Origin: Flavobacteriales bacterium UBA6770
GTDB lineage: Bacteria > Bacteroidota > Bacteroidia > Flavobacteriales_G > Salibacteraceae
Direction: 5' to 3'
Assembly: GCA_905181875.1 (NCBI GenBank)
Contig: CAJIZH010000001.1
Coordinates: 278,594-342,593, forward strand
DNA: 64,000 nt
The notes under the pieces are model-generated. The model was not told the DNA's origin. It ran no database searches and worked only from the letters and a program-made list of their open reading frames with translations. Each line of letters starts with the position of its first letter. The first letter of the stretch is position 1. This document shows, in pieces, positions 55,788-64,000 of this stretch. The position numbers and the translations under genes were made by a program.

Positions 55788-56582
55788 ATGAAAAACTACC
55801 TTGAAATAAACAAAGCCAGTTGGGGCGAAAAGTTAGCACCGCACTTGGCTTCAGCCTTTTATGATATGAAGGCATTCATGGCTGGGAAAAGCTCTCTCAA
55901 GCAAATCGAATTGGACTTGCTGGGGGATGTTTCTGGTAAGCGCATTCTTCATTTGCAATGTCATTTTGGACAAGACAGTATTTCACTCAGTAGAATGGGG
56001 GCGAAGGTTACTGCGGTAGATTTTTCTGAAAAGTCAATTGCAAAAGCAAAAGAACTAGCTAAAGAGCTTGAAGTGGATACAGAATTTGTCTGTTCTGATA
56101 TTTACGAATTACCCAATAATTTGAGCGATAAATTTGATGTTGTTTTTACCAGTTATGGAACCGTTATCTGGTTGCCAGATACTCAGAAATGGGCGAATGT
56201 GATCAGTCACTTCCTTGCTCCTAATGGTCACTTTGTTTTTGTGGATTTCCATCCTGTAGTTTGGATGTACGATGATGATTTAAAGGAAGTGATATACAAG
56301 TACAGTAGTTCTGACGCAATTGTAGAAGATGAAGAAGGAACCTACGCCGATAGAAATGCAGATGTTCAGCTAAGGTCAGTTACTTGGAATCATGGAATAG
56401 GACAAACAGTAAATGCGCTTATCTCAGAGGGACTTATGATTAAGGATTTACAGGAGTACGATTATGCTCCCTACCCATTTATTGGTCATACAGAAGAGTT
56501 TGAGCCTGGGAAATACAGAATCAAACATTTTGAGAATAAAGTGCCACTGGTATATTCAGTTGTGTCGCAAAATGTAAAATAA
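55788..56582 (+). CDS. Class I SAM-dependent methyltransferase
   Basis: A 264-residue cytosolic enzyme. The SAM-binding motif I is RILHLQCHFGQDSISL (about residues 54-69), with motif II AVDFSEKSI and CSDIYELPNN. FVDFHPVVWMYDDD in the C-terminal half is typical of a Bacteroidota subgroup. The substrate is unknown. It follows the REP-like element by 13 bp and precedes a GNAT gene by 6 bp, so both genes are probably co-transcribed. Confidence 0.88.
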   Translation: MKNYLEINKASWGEKLAPHLASAFYDMKAFMAGKSSLKQIELDLLGDVSGKRILHLQCHFGQDSISLSRMGAKVTAVDFSEKSIAKAKELAKELEVDTEFVCSDIYELPNNLSDKFDVVFTSYGTVIWLPDTQKWANVISHFLAPNGHFVFVDFHPVVWMYDDDLKEVIYKYSSSDAIVEDEEGTYADRNADVQLRSVTWNHGIGQTVNALISEGLMIKDLQEYDYAPYPFIGHTEEFEPGKYRIKHFENKVPLVYSVVSQNVK

Positions 56583-56588
56583 CGTAGG

Positions 56589-57071
56589 TTGGAACTGAAA
56601 ACAAAACGTTTATTGCTTCGTCCAGTAAAACATGCTGATTCAAAAGCAATATTTGAATATAGATCGGATAAAAAGGCAAATCAATACCAAGGTTTTGTTC
56701 CAGAAACAGTAGAAGAAGTCAGTGCATTTATTTCAAAATTACCAGCCGGGTTTAATGTTGAAGGAACGTGGTTTCAATTGGTGGTAATTTTAGAACCGGC
56801 ACATCAAATAATAGGTGATGTAGGTCTGCATTTTATCCAAGACCAAAACGATACAGTTGAGCTAGGTTGCACAATTTCAAAGTCATTTCAAGGAAACGGT
56901 TTTGCAACAGAAGCATTAACGTCGATCAAAGATTTTCTACTTCATGAATTGGGAAAGAAAAAATTGAAAGGTTCAGTAGACCCAAGAAATTTAGCTTCGA
57001 TTAAAATGTTGAAGAATATTGGAATGTCGCAAATTGATTTTTATGAAAAATCATACAATTTGAAAAATTAA
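56589..57071 (+). CDS. GNAT-family N-acetyltransferase
   Basis: A 160-residue RimJ/RimL-like acetyltransferase with LKTKRLLLRPVKHADSKAIF at the start, the acetyl-CoA region SFQGNGFATEAL and the DPRNLASIKMLKNIGM end typical of the subgroup. The best start is TTG at 56589, 6 bp after the methyltransferase stop; a later start would cut the first conserved strand. The acceptor is unknown. Confidence 0.82.
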   Translation: MELKTKRLLLRPVKHADSKAIFEYRSDKKANQYQGFVPETVEEVSAFISKLPAGFNVEGTWFQLVVILEPAHQIIGDVGLHFIQDQNDTVELGCTISKSFQGNGFATEALTSIKDFLLHELGKKKLKGSVDPRNLASIKMLKNIGMSQIDFYEKSYNLKN

Positions 57072-57110
57072 TCGCTGATGTAAAAACCTTACAAGCAGAA
57101 TAATCTGAGC

Positions 57111-58986
57111 TTACTTAGTCTTTCCCTCGTAATAGATTTTCTCATTTACACCTTCATTCATTGGATAAACATTATTCGTTAAATCCAAATCTGCTACTCG
57201 TTCCTGAGGGTCAAGTGTCATTGATTTGATGTCGCCTTTTTTTATAGGAATAGTTAGGCGATAGTTGGGGTGTGTCCAAGGCCAAGTGCTGCAAATAGTT
57301 GTGTTAGAATTTTCAGCAAAGTTTTTCTTCTCCTCTTAAGTTAAATAAAGGAATATAGAATTGCTGCTGCGAGCCATCAGTTAAGGTTACTAGCAATTCA
57401 ACCGGCATTGGCATTTGCCCAATTCGTTCGATGATTACTTCAGTATTTTTTTTGCTTTCATTGACTTCGGAAATGGCATAGTCTATTGTTTTTGTGCCGC
57501 CAATCCAATGGGTGAAATACCAATCCAAATCCATATCGGCGGCCTTTTCCATAATTCTTTTAAAATCGTCAGGAGTAGGGTGCTTGTATCTCCAAGTGTA
57601 ATAGTATTTCCGCATTGCAGGAAAAAAAACAGCGTCTCCAACTATGTATGAAAGTTGGGAAAGGAAGGTCGCGCCTTTGTAGTAAGAGTTGATTCCATAA
57701 ACTCGGTTAGAATGAAAGTAATCTGCGTGTGTGGTCATTGGTTCGTAATCCTTGTCTACTGCAATTCTCCGATAATTCTTCAAGGCAGCAGCAGCAGGGT
57801 TTGTTAACCGTCTATGAAACAAAGAATCTAAGACGATATATTGAGCAAATTGTGTGAATCCTTCATCCATCCACGGGTATTTGTTTTCATTGGTTGCCAG
57901 TAGGCCATAAAACCAGCTATGTATAGACTCATGAACAGTTACGCTTACCAACCCACCCAGCGATCCTGTGCCAGAAATTAAGGTTGCCATAGGGTATTCC
58001 ATTCCACCATCTCCGCCTTGTATCACTGAATATTGTTTGTATGGATACTCGCCGAAAACTTCATTTACAATACTGAAACTCTTCTCAGTATAGCTTTGCA
58101 ATTTTTGCCAGTTGTTAGCTATGTTTGAATCGTTTTTGTAGATAAAATGTAAGTCCAAGCCAAATGAAGTTGTACGAATATCGTGCACATAATCTGGATC
58201 CGCTGCCCAAGCAAAGTCATGTACTTGAGGTGCAATAAAATGCCAAGTCAATTCTTTAGAATTTGGTCGTTTAACCTTTGATGCATCAATGTATCCATGT
58301 CCAATTTCCTCTGGGTTTTGCAAATAACCAGAGCCTCCGATTGTGAAAGATGAATCAATTGTTATTTTGACATCAAAGTCACTCCAAACACCATGAAACT
58401 CTCTACCTATATAGGGGTCGGTCATCCAGCCATCTTTGTCGTATTCAGCCATTTTAGGATACCATTGTGTCATGCTATAAGCAACGCCTTCCGAATTATT
58501 TCTACCTGACCGTCTAATTTGAATAGGAACTTGAGACTCGAAATTGATATTGAATGTCGAGGATTTGCCTGGAAGTAACGGCGTGTTTAACTCAACAGTT
58601 AATAGCGTTTGATCAATGCTCCATTTAACGTCTGCACCGTTTTGTTTCAGCACATTGATTTTTTGATAGCCAATTTAACCAGCAGATAATTTTTTTATTC
58701 TACTACCAACTCTTGAATCAGGGTCTGCAATTGTAAGCGAACGAACATCCATTTCACTTCCTGGCTGAAAAGCATTAAAGTATAAGTGATAAAACACGAC
58801 ACTTAAATCATCAGGAGAGTTATTGGTGTAGACAAGTTGTTGTGTTCCGGTTACCTTATGGTTGTCCACGTTTAAGGCAACTTCCATTTTATACTCGGCA
58901 CGCTGCTGCCAATATCCATTTTGTGCAAATGAGAGTTGAACAAGAGAAATAAATAGTAAAATAAGACTTAACGGTTTTTTAGACAT
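57111..58986 (-). pseudogene. M1-family metallopeptidase gene with one nonsense codon and one frameshift
   Basis: A 624-codon reading frame for an exported M1 aminopeptidase-like protein: signal peptide ending LSFAQN, and the zinc site VTVHESIHSW with the downstream Glu in PWMDEGFTQFA. An in-frame TAA at 58675-58677 interrupts LSAG-stop-IGYQKINVLKQNG; the frame is otherwise continuous, so a Gln- or Glu-to-stop change fits. Near 57322-57326 a missing A in the GAAAAAC run shifts the frame, after which NFAENSNTTICSTW to EKIYYEGKTK completes the C-terminus at 57111. Both lesions are inferred by eye. Confidence 0.8.
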
Positions 58987-59049
58987 TGTTTTTTTGTTGC
59001 GAAGCCGAAAGTAACACCTTTGTTGGAGAATTGAGATTCAAATACAGCA

Positions 59050-59337
59050 ATGGAAAATAAGAAGGACGTAAAAGGAGATTGGGATTCTTTAAGAGAGCAA
59101 TTAAAGGAAGAAGGCAATTATCCAAAAGTGTATTTGTTTAAGTTCATCGTACCTGGCGATAATCGGTCTATAGCTTTGCTTCAAGCAGTTTTTGGTGAAG
59201 AGGCTCAAGTAAACTTGCGGATGTCTAAAAATGGAAAATACGCAAGCTTTTCGGTCAAAGAAATGATGTTGGATACTAACTCTATTATCGAACGCTACGA
59301 AAAGGCAATGCGGATAGAGAGCTGTATGGCTTTGTAG
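59050..59337 (+). CDS. DUF493 (YbeD-like) protein
   Basis: A 95-residue ferredoxin-fold protein. NYPKVYLFKFIVPGDNRSIALLQAVFG and YASFSVKEMMLDTNSIIERYE match DUF493/YbeD, of unknown function though regulatory-domain-like. It is divergent from the M1 peptidase gene with 63 bp between starts. Intact and alone. Confidence 0.88.
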   Translation: MENKKDVKGDWDSLREQLKEEGNYPKVYLFKFIVPGDNRSIALLQAVFGEEAQVNLRMSKNGKYASFSVKEMMLDTNSIIERYEKAMRIESCMAL

Positions 59338-59394
59338 GTGGCAGAAAATTTAATCGGATTATCAGACTAAAAGAATTTACCCATTGATACTACA

Positions 59395-59423
59395 CGTCAT
59401 TCCCACGCAGGTGGGAATCTAAA
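59395..59423. repeat. Short intergenic palindrome (CGTCATTCCCAC-GCAG-GTGGGAATC)
   Basis: ATTCCCAC (59399-59406), loop GCAG and GTGGGAAT (59411-59418) form a perfect 8-bp hairpin preceded by CGTC. The CGTCATTC lead resembles the start of the family-A repeats, so it may be a related dispersed element. Confidence 0.6.
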
Positions 59424-59529
59424 GTGATAACAACCAACGAATCATGTGGAAGAGCGTCTATCGGTTTAATTATAAAGTATAAGTAAAGTGAAACAAGTAA
59501 TTTTACAAATACCACTTTACCAAGAAATA

Positions 59530-59673
59530 TGATAGAACTTTTGGGAAAATACGGTGTATGAAAAAACCATTATTGCAAATAATCAAGTAGAAATTCAATT
59601 GCCGTATAATTTAGTTGGAGTATTTTATTTAAAAGTTGAGAGTACAAAAGATAAAGTTTGTCATGTTTTATAG
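59530..59673 (+). pseudogene. Remnant of a T9SS C-terminal sorting domain
   Basis: In one frame, and after one nearby shift, the sequence reads VYEKTIIANNQVEIQLPYNL then GVFYLKVESTKDKVCHVL and stop at 59671. This is the classic last 60 residues of a T9SS type A sorting domain. The rest of the gene is absent; DUF493 and a palindrome lie upstream and the IS begins 20 bp after. It is a truncated fragment. Confidence 0.6.
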
Positions 59674-59693
59674 TAAGCTTAAATAATTTTATA

Positions 59694-60681
59694 GGGCTAC
59701 CCCCTTTAAGTAGCATATTTAATATTTGATTTATAGCTAGTTGGTGAATGTAGTATCATTTTTTCAATCAACTTATTTAGCATGGACTCCCTGAAATTCA
59801 ATCTGTTAAGCCATAAAATACTCATCAATATATTTATGAATATTTGCCTTACTGCAATAAGAATGTACTCCTCTTAGCCAGTTTTTGAAATTCCTTATTT
59901 GCAAATGAAGCATTGTAAAATTCTTTCCATTATCTGAAAGTCGTTGTTCTAATTTGGGATAGCTTTTAAGCAACGGCTTGTATCCAGCCCATCCATCGGT
60001 AACCACTTTTGCAGCCTGTTTTATGTGAATTTCAAAAATTGGTTTTAAGGATTTACAGCTGTAATCATCTATTACTTAAGCATAACCCCTCCCCACTGTT
60101 CCATTTCTATATTCAACTGCAATTATTACCCGTACTTTTTTTTTAGATTTACTTCTCCCTTGCTCACATTTTTGCGGAGTTCCTATTTCGAATTCAGCTA
60201 CATGAACTTCATTTTCTAATGGGAACTTTTCACTGCTTTTAATTGCTAGTTGCACTTTGTGTCGGAAAAACCATGCTGTAGTTTACTTTACACCATATTT
60301 TTCAGCAAGCCAAATACTACTTGCCCCTTTTTTACTTGTGGCAATATCAAAGGTCATTTCAAACGCATTTTCAATCCCAAATTTTACTTTATGAAAAAGT
60401 GTATTTGATGTCGGTGACTCGTCATATCCACACTTTGTACAACGTCTGTTTTGTGCCTTTTTTCCAACTAAATGTTTTTTGTTTTTACACTTTAGGCATG
60501 AAAAACCTAACTTCCTTTTCTGTTGACATAAATATTCTAAGCATTGTTCTTCTCATCCAAATTTTCCCCTAAATTCTTTCCGAGTTATTCCTTTTGCTAT
60601 TTTCATTTAACTTAATTTTTAGCAAATAAAATTCCTCAAAACGTAATCTATTTACGTTTTAAAGATTTAAAGGGGTAACCC
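59694..60681 (-). mobile_element. IS1595-family insertion sequence (ISXO2-like), 988 bp
   Basis: Ends carry inverted repeats GGGCTACCCCCTTTAA (left) and GGGTTACCCC-TTTAAA (right, read inward), both flanked by TATA. The enclosed minus-strand transposase frame (60606 to 59806) has the IS1595 features: an N-terminal zinc ribbon CLKCKNKKHL...CTKCGYDE and the DDE-type region with TDGWAGYKPL. No identical 8-bp target duplication is seen; only TATA is shared. The transposase contains three in-frame stops and is treated separately. Confidence 0.8.
59806..60606 (-). pseudogene. IS1595-like transposase with three in-frame stop codons
   Basis: From ATG 60606 the frame stays open to 59806 without any frameshift, but contains TGA (codon 18, FG-stop-EEQCLEYL), TAA after YGVK (before TTAWFFRHK) and TAA after GYA (before VIDDYS). 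All three could be single changes from Trp/Arg or Gln codons. The zinc-ribbon cysteines and the DDE-region DDYS and TDGWAGYK remain. As written it cannot encode a full transposase. Confidence 0.8.
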
Positions 60682-60746
60682 TATAGTTTTTATTAGGTTT
60701 ATAGCTACATAAATTGCTAGAACGGTAATTTTTGTAATCATACGTT

Positions 60747-61061
60747 TTATTGAGTTAATTTTTCAGCTAACTTTCCTCCTATCCAAGCCATCGGAATATA
60801 AGCTATTAATATATCTGCTAATGCAAACCAAGAGGGACCAGGTAACATAAAATTAACCATAATACCTCCTAATAGAAATAATCCTCCAATTGCGAGTGAA
60901 AATTTCATTTTATGAGTAGTTGCTATTCTCCCTGCTATTAAAGCACCAACTATAGTTCCTAAAGCGTGTGCTAAAAATAATAAAACAGTGAACACGTATA
61001 ATAATAGCAAAACCATTATATACGCAAAATGGTTTAGGTCTATTCCTTCAATAGGAAAGAC
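60747..61061 (-). pseudogene. 5'-truncated membrane protein gene
   Basis: The open frame (about 105 codons) reads VFPIEGIDLNHFAYIM then LFLAHALGTIVGALIAGR, a membrane-helix pattern, and ends PMAWIGGKLAEKL. It matches a family of ~120-residue membrane proteins whose N-terminal helix is absent here: a TAG at 61062-61064 closes the frame before it. The break falls at the hairpin and the L7/L12-like remnant, so the gene was probably truncated by recombination. An internal ATG at 61016 could still give an 89-residue fragment. Confidence 0.5.
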
Positions 61062-61068
61062 CTAAACC
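61031..61068. terminator. Strong hairpin, terminator-like
   Basis: GGTTTAGGTCT (61031-61041) pairs with AGACCTAAACC (61058-61068), with an inner TTCCT/AGGAA stem. A further palindrome AAACCTTAAGGTTT follows at 61064. It lies just beyond the stop of the L7/L12-like remnant and could have been its terminator. The T run on the minus strand is weak. Confidence 0.5.
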
Positions 61069-61091
61069 TTAAGGTTTGGCGCGTTGTGAGC

Positions 61092-61290
61092 TTACTTAAG
61101 CTCAACCTCTGCTCCAGCTTCTTCTAACTGTGCTTTTAAAGCTTCAGCTTCATCTTTTGCTACACCTTCCTTAATTGGAATTGTTTCATCTGTGCGCATT
61201 TCTTCAACTCATTGCTTCACAATTAGCGTCTCTAAGACCTAGTCCTGTATGTTCAGCTAGATAAGCTTTCGCTTGGTTGTCCTATTCGAA
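61092..61290 (-). pseudogene. Remnant with an L7/L12 C-terminal-like domain
   Basis: The clear part is 35 codons (61199-61092) ending [21 protein letters not shown] and AEVELK, which is the C-terminus of ribosomal protein bL12 or a bL12-CTD-like protein. Upstream, in a frame one base off, DNQAKAYLAEHTGLGLRDAN matches the preceding GLGL segment, so one frameshift separates them. The sequence between GLGL and IKEGV is a few residues longer than in canonical bL12. No intact start is seen. The cell's working rplL must be elsewhere. Confidence 0.5.
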
Positions 61291-61457
61291 TTGCAATATT
61301 TAGGAATGCTTATGACTAAAAAAAGCTGAGCATTTTATTGGCGTAAAATCTATAACGTTGTTCTTAATCTTTTTTAGTTGCCTAAGCTTCTTTTTTTGAG
61401 AATTGAAATAATAATACCTTCGCCAACCAATAAGTTAAATAACAAAATTATAAATAG

Positions 61458-62089
61458 ATGAAAAAAATTACATTATTAGCTGCAACTGCAGCATTTACAT
61501 TTGCAATGACAGCATGTGGCGGTGGCGAAAAGATGGCGGTGTTGCTGTAATTCGTGTCGGTGCTGCTACTGAAGTTGAAATGAAAGAAAAGAAAGATTTG
61601 ATGCTGCTGCTAGTTCAGTAGAATGGAAAGGAACTATGGCTGGAATGTACTCGCACACAGGAACAGTTGCAGTAAAAGAAGGAAACATAGCGTTTAAAAG
61701 GAAAAGATCTTGTTGGTTGGTTATTGGTTATTGATATGGGTTCAATTACTCCAACAGACAGCAACTACAGTGAGGAGAATACTTCTGAGCAATTGATTGG
61801 TCATTTAGCAACTGCTGATTTCTTTGATGTTGCGAATAATCCAACAGCATCTTTCGAAATTACTGGTTCTGATATGACAGCAGGAACAGTTATGGGAAAT
61901 CTTACAGTTAGAGGAAAAACAAACGCAGAAACAGTAAGTAATGTAGTATTTGATGAAGCTACAGGAGCAGCTACCGGTGTATTGACTTTCAATCGTCAGA
62001 ATTATGAAGTTGCTTATGCGGCTACTATGAAAGATATGGTTCTTAGTGATGATATCGAGTTGACTATTTCTTTGATGCCAGCAATGTAA
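61458..62089 (+). pseudogene. YceI-family lipoprotein gene with several frameshifts
   Basis: A signal peptide with lipobox (TFAMTACGGG) starts at ATG 61458. YceI-type segments follow in shifting frames: ASSVEWKGTMAGMYSHTGTV, GKDLVG, VIDMGSITPTD, then a clean frame from 61724 to 62089 with HLATADFFDVANNPTASFEI and RGKTNAETVSNVVFD. At least three single-base shifts occur between about 61530 and 61725. A terminator follows. YceI proteins bind isoprenoid-type lipids in the periplasm; this copy is broken as written. Confidence 0.7.
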
Positions 62090-62113
62090 ACGATTCTCGT
62101 TAACAATATTTGG

Positions 62114-62154
62114 AAGCCTTAATCTCAAACTCTTGGGATTAAGGCTTTTTTTAT
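62114..62154 (+). terminator. Rho-independent terminator after the YceI-like gene
   Basis: AAGCCTTAATC / GATTAAGGCTT (11-bp stem) with a 12-base loop and a following T run. Confidence 0.9.
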
Positions 62155-62163
62155 TTCATACTA

Positions 62164-62925
62164 TTGGGTGTGCGAATATCTAAATCATCATATTGGGCAA
62201 TAATTACAACAGCAGCCATTCATTTGGTCACGATATTGTTTTTTGCTTTTACACAAATTGATTTTGACAAGAATAAAGCTTGGTCGTACATCAATATGAG
62301 TTTGCAGGAAATTAAACCACTATCTAAATTACGTGAAATTGAAAAGGTTAAGATTCCAGAGAATTTCGAGGAGAAGGGGCTGGATGCAAAAAAATACTCA
62401 GTAGCGAAAACAAACCAAGCAGTAAACGAAGCTACCAATGAACTGAGCAAGGCTCAGAAGGCCAAAATAGACCAAGAAATTACAAAACAAGTGTCTGACA
62501 TGGCTCGCAACGAAAGCACCACGGATTTGGGTCGAAAAGGAGTCGGAAGTTTGGAAGGAGACATCTCCGATAAGAAGATCAGTAAAAAGAAAACTTCAAC
62601 TGGGGCAAAAGGCAAATCCGATCTTGGTAACAAGCACAATGAAGTCACCAACATTACTTATTATTTAAAAAATAGAACTGAAGGGGTTATTGGTCTTAAC
62701 AATCCTATCTTCGTTCTCAATGGGCAATCTATGATTATTATAATAATCAATCCATTTTTGGTACCTTTTTAGATATAATTCTTCCGTATCAAAGTAGGAT
62801 GTACAAAAGATAAGTGTCTTCAAGAAGCCGCTAAGAATGCTGCTTTGACTTCTACTTTTAATGAAGATCTAACTTCGGAAACCAAGCAAGATGGAACAAT
62901 TTCTTACAATTTTGTTGGTCAGTGA
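62164..62925 (+). pseudogene. TonB-like energy-transducer gene, disrupted
   Basis: The start (ATG/GTG region 62164) gives an N-terminal anchor helix (SYWAIITTAAIHLVTILFFAF), then a Lys/Glu-rich linker, as in TonB. Near 62690-62810 the frame degrades and stops, but KVGCTKDKCLQEAAKNAALT and STFN to SYNFVGQ resume in another frame to a TGA at 62925, matching a TonB-type C-terminal domain ending. The gene is interrupted by substitutions and shifts and overlaps the convergent merT-like stop by a few bases. Confidence 0.55.
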
Positions 62926-63272
62926 GTATGTCCAAATACATCAGTAAAATGATGCAGTGAATACATTGCGATAGTAAAAATCGTTGTACTCCATAAAAAC
63001 ACTTTTGAAGTTAGTATGCTTTTATTACTGTGTGTTTCGCATTCACAATCTATTTCTGGTTGGGGCTTATACACTTGATAAAAAGAAAAGCCTAAAGCTA
63101 AAATTGAAAAGCCAATTAAATAAGGCTCGGCAGGTTCTATCCAAGATAGGGTAGAAGCCGCACCAGATAATCCCCCTAAAACTACAACAAGAGGTAATAC
63201 GCAGCAAAAGGAATGCATTAACATAGCAATAAAGCTAGCACCAATAATTGTTTTTAATCTACTTGAATCCAT
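62919..63272 (-). CDS. MerT-like mercuric transport membrane protein
   Basis: A 117-residue protein with three hydrophobic segments. The paired Cys of MHSFCCVLPLVV (C23-C24) in the first helix, and the SWIEPAEPYLIGFSILALGF segment, match MerT-type transporters, with a further DCEC pair after the second helix. These proteins carry Hg(II) into the cell; no merA or merR is seen here, so a metal other than Hg is possible. A good promoter lies upstream at 63283-63310. Confidence 0.75.
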   Translation of the reverse strand: MDSSRLKTIIGASFIAMLMHSFCCVLPLVVVLGGLSGAASTLSWIEPAEPYLIGFSILALGFSFYQVYKPQPEIDCECETHSNKSILTSKVFLWSTTIFTIAMYSLHHFTDVFGHTH

Positions 63273-63282
63273 AGTTATTGTG

Positions 63283-63310
63283 CAAAGGTAGTGAACTGTT
63301 TCTATATCAA
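63283..63310 (-). promoter_or_regulatory. Bacteroidota-type promoter for the MerT-like gene
   Basis: Read on the minus strand, TTG (63308-63310) and TACCTTTG (63283-63290) are 17 bp apart and match the lineage consensus. The start codon at 63272 is 10 bp further on. Confidence 0.6.
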
Positions 63311-63743
63311 TGTTACAATTAGCACTCAGTTAGAAGAATGTCAGCTCTTTTAACAACTCTAACCTTACCTATCATTTACAGTTTCTGAAAACTGCTCATG
63401 GGTATGCTTCATTCGGAAAGTTTTTAATGATTTGTCTAAGTGTTGTCAAATCGTTATAACGGTGTAATTGGTTCTGGGTATGTCATTTGGATGTGGTTAC
63501 TGTAAACAAGGCGATTTGAAAGGTGGGGAATTACTCCATATCGAATCTTCTAATACTGTAATTTTAAAAAATATCTTGATTTTTCTCGAAAACAATAATG
63601 CTAAAGGAGTTAATTATAATGTAGGATACCTTGTCGCAATTCGTATAAATAAAGTGAATTTGACCATTATTGAATGGTCGCAGCGAGTGGTGGATTATTA
63701 TCCATGTTTACTGGCTTTTTCTCTTAAAATACTACCCTATTTA
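63311..63743. other. Intergenic region without a recognised gene
   Basis: About 430 bp between the MerT-like promoter and the end of the hydrolase gene. A plus-strand frame begins at 63468 but looks unlike any family and overlaps the hydrolase gene, so I do not call it. Confidence 0.5.
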
Positions 63744-64000
63744 TTAGACAAGGATCTCTTCTATTTTATCTCGAAATTCCGGATAATCAATTAGATCGGA
63801 GTGCGTTGCACCTTTAATGGTTGTTAGTTCAATAGTATCACTCAGCTTAGTCAATTTAACACTTGATTCGTAAGGTACCAATTCATCTTCAGTGCCATGT
63901 AAAAGGTAAATAGGGCAAGTGAGATTTTTTAGGTATTCGTTGGTTTTGAATTTGTACTTCAGTAAAACCGATACGGGTACAAGCGGATAATTGTATTTAA
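63744..64000 (-). CDS. Alpha/beta hydrolase, C-terminal part (5' end outside window)
   Basis: The last 85 codons of a minus-strand gene that continues past the window edge. CPIYLLHGTEDELVPYESSV carries the conserved acidic residue of the catalytic triad (D of GTEDELVP), and KGATHSDLIDYPEF supplies the catalytic His, followed by a short end. This is the C-terminus of a serine-type alpha/beta hydrolase of the BAAT/prolyl-oligopeptidase-like or DUF-hydrolase type. The nucleophile Ser lies outside the window. Confidence 0.75.
   Translation of the reverse strand, partial: KYNYPLVPVSVLLKYKFKTNEYLKNLTCPIYLLHGTEDELVPYESSVKLTKLSDTIELTTIKGATHSDLIDYPEFRDKIEEILV

Noticed and set aside
60545..60560. Selenocysteine or other recoding at the transposase TGA
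   Set aside because: Two further stops (TAA) occur in the same gene, which recoding of TGA cannot explain.
63468..63794. A 108-codon plus-strand frame between the MerT-like and hydrolase genes
   Set aside because: It overlaps the end of the clearly coding alpha/beta hydrolase by about 50 bp, its composition is irregular and it resembles no family.
1..64000. CRISPR arrays, rRNA genes, integrases, toxin-antitoxin pairs, prophage modules
   Set aside because: No regular spaced repeats, rRNA segments or such proteins were seen on either strand.

Overview
The window is AT-rich DNA from a member of the Bacteroidota, most likely Flavobacteriales-like. Several things point there: type IX secretion C-terminal sorting domains, lineage-typical families (DUF4293, DUF4105/Lnb, MbnP with its MauG-like partner, a DUF6728-like peptide), weak Shine-Dalgarno signals, and promoters of the Bacteroidota form TTG-N17-TAnnTTTG (seen at 11644, 12248 and, reversed, 63283). 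One RNA gene is present, tRNA-Arg(UCU). There is no rRNA, CRISPR array or prophage.

Layout. 1-9 kb: a sugar-related pair (large uncharacterised enzyme plus FHS sugar permease), a convergent phosphohexomutase-MltG-GNAT group, a nucleoside phosphorylase and a SirB1-like protein. 9-16 kb: cation exchanger, K+ channel, tRNA-Arg, and a two-gene cell-surface locus whose second gene is broken by clustered frameshifts. 15-24 kb: housekeeping genes (rarA, DUF1456, porin, nhaC, GT-C transferase, SAM hydrolase, phoH, purC). 25-27.4 kb: a decayed membrane-protein gene, an intact membrane protein and 1.2 kb without a recognisable gene. 27.4-30.6 kb: a YHYH / di-haem peroxidase / MbnP copper-type locus. 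30.7-36.2 kb: HEAT protein, YggS, DUF4293, Lnb-like DUF4105 and a CDP-hexose set (rfbF-rfbG-rfbC-like). 36.4-41.8 kb: DUF2779 nuclease, MFS exporter, flavin and cupin proteins, aldehyde dehydrogenase. 42-52.8 kb: a minus-strand run joining a nitrilase, a 915-residue PLP decarboxylase, a giant membrane protein, a GT9 transferase, an ATP-grasp enzyme and a C45 peptidase/acyltransferase. This looks like an uncharacterised amide/polyamine-type pathway and is the best candidate for an undescribed system. 52.8-64 kb: rluE-like, uvrB, M1 peptidase, an IS1595-like element, L7/L12-like, YceI-like and TonB-like sequences, nearly all carrying frameshifts or nonsense codons, then a MerT-like gene and the end of an alpha/beta hydrolase.

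A cross-cutting observation is the concentration of lesions in the last third and in a few islands (14.2, 25.3 kb). Most frameshifts are single-base, two or three of them in homopolymers, and the in-frame stops can mostly be explained by C:G to T:A changes. This may be real gene decay around repeats and an IS, or poor consensus accuracy in part of the assembly. The sequence alone cannot separate these. All functional calls rest on reading motifs by eye; no database search was run.
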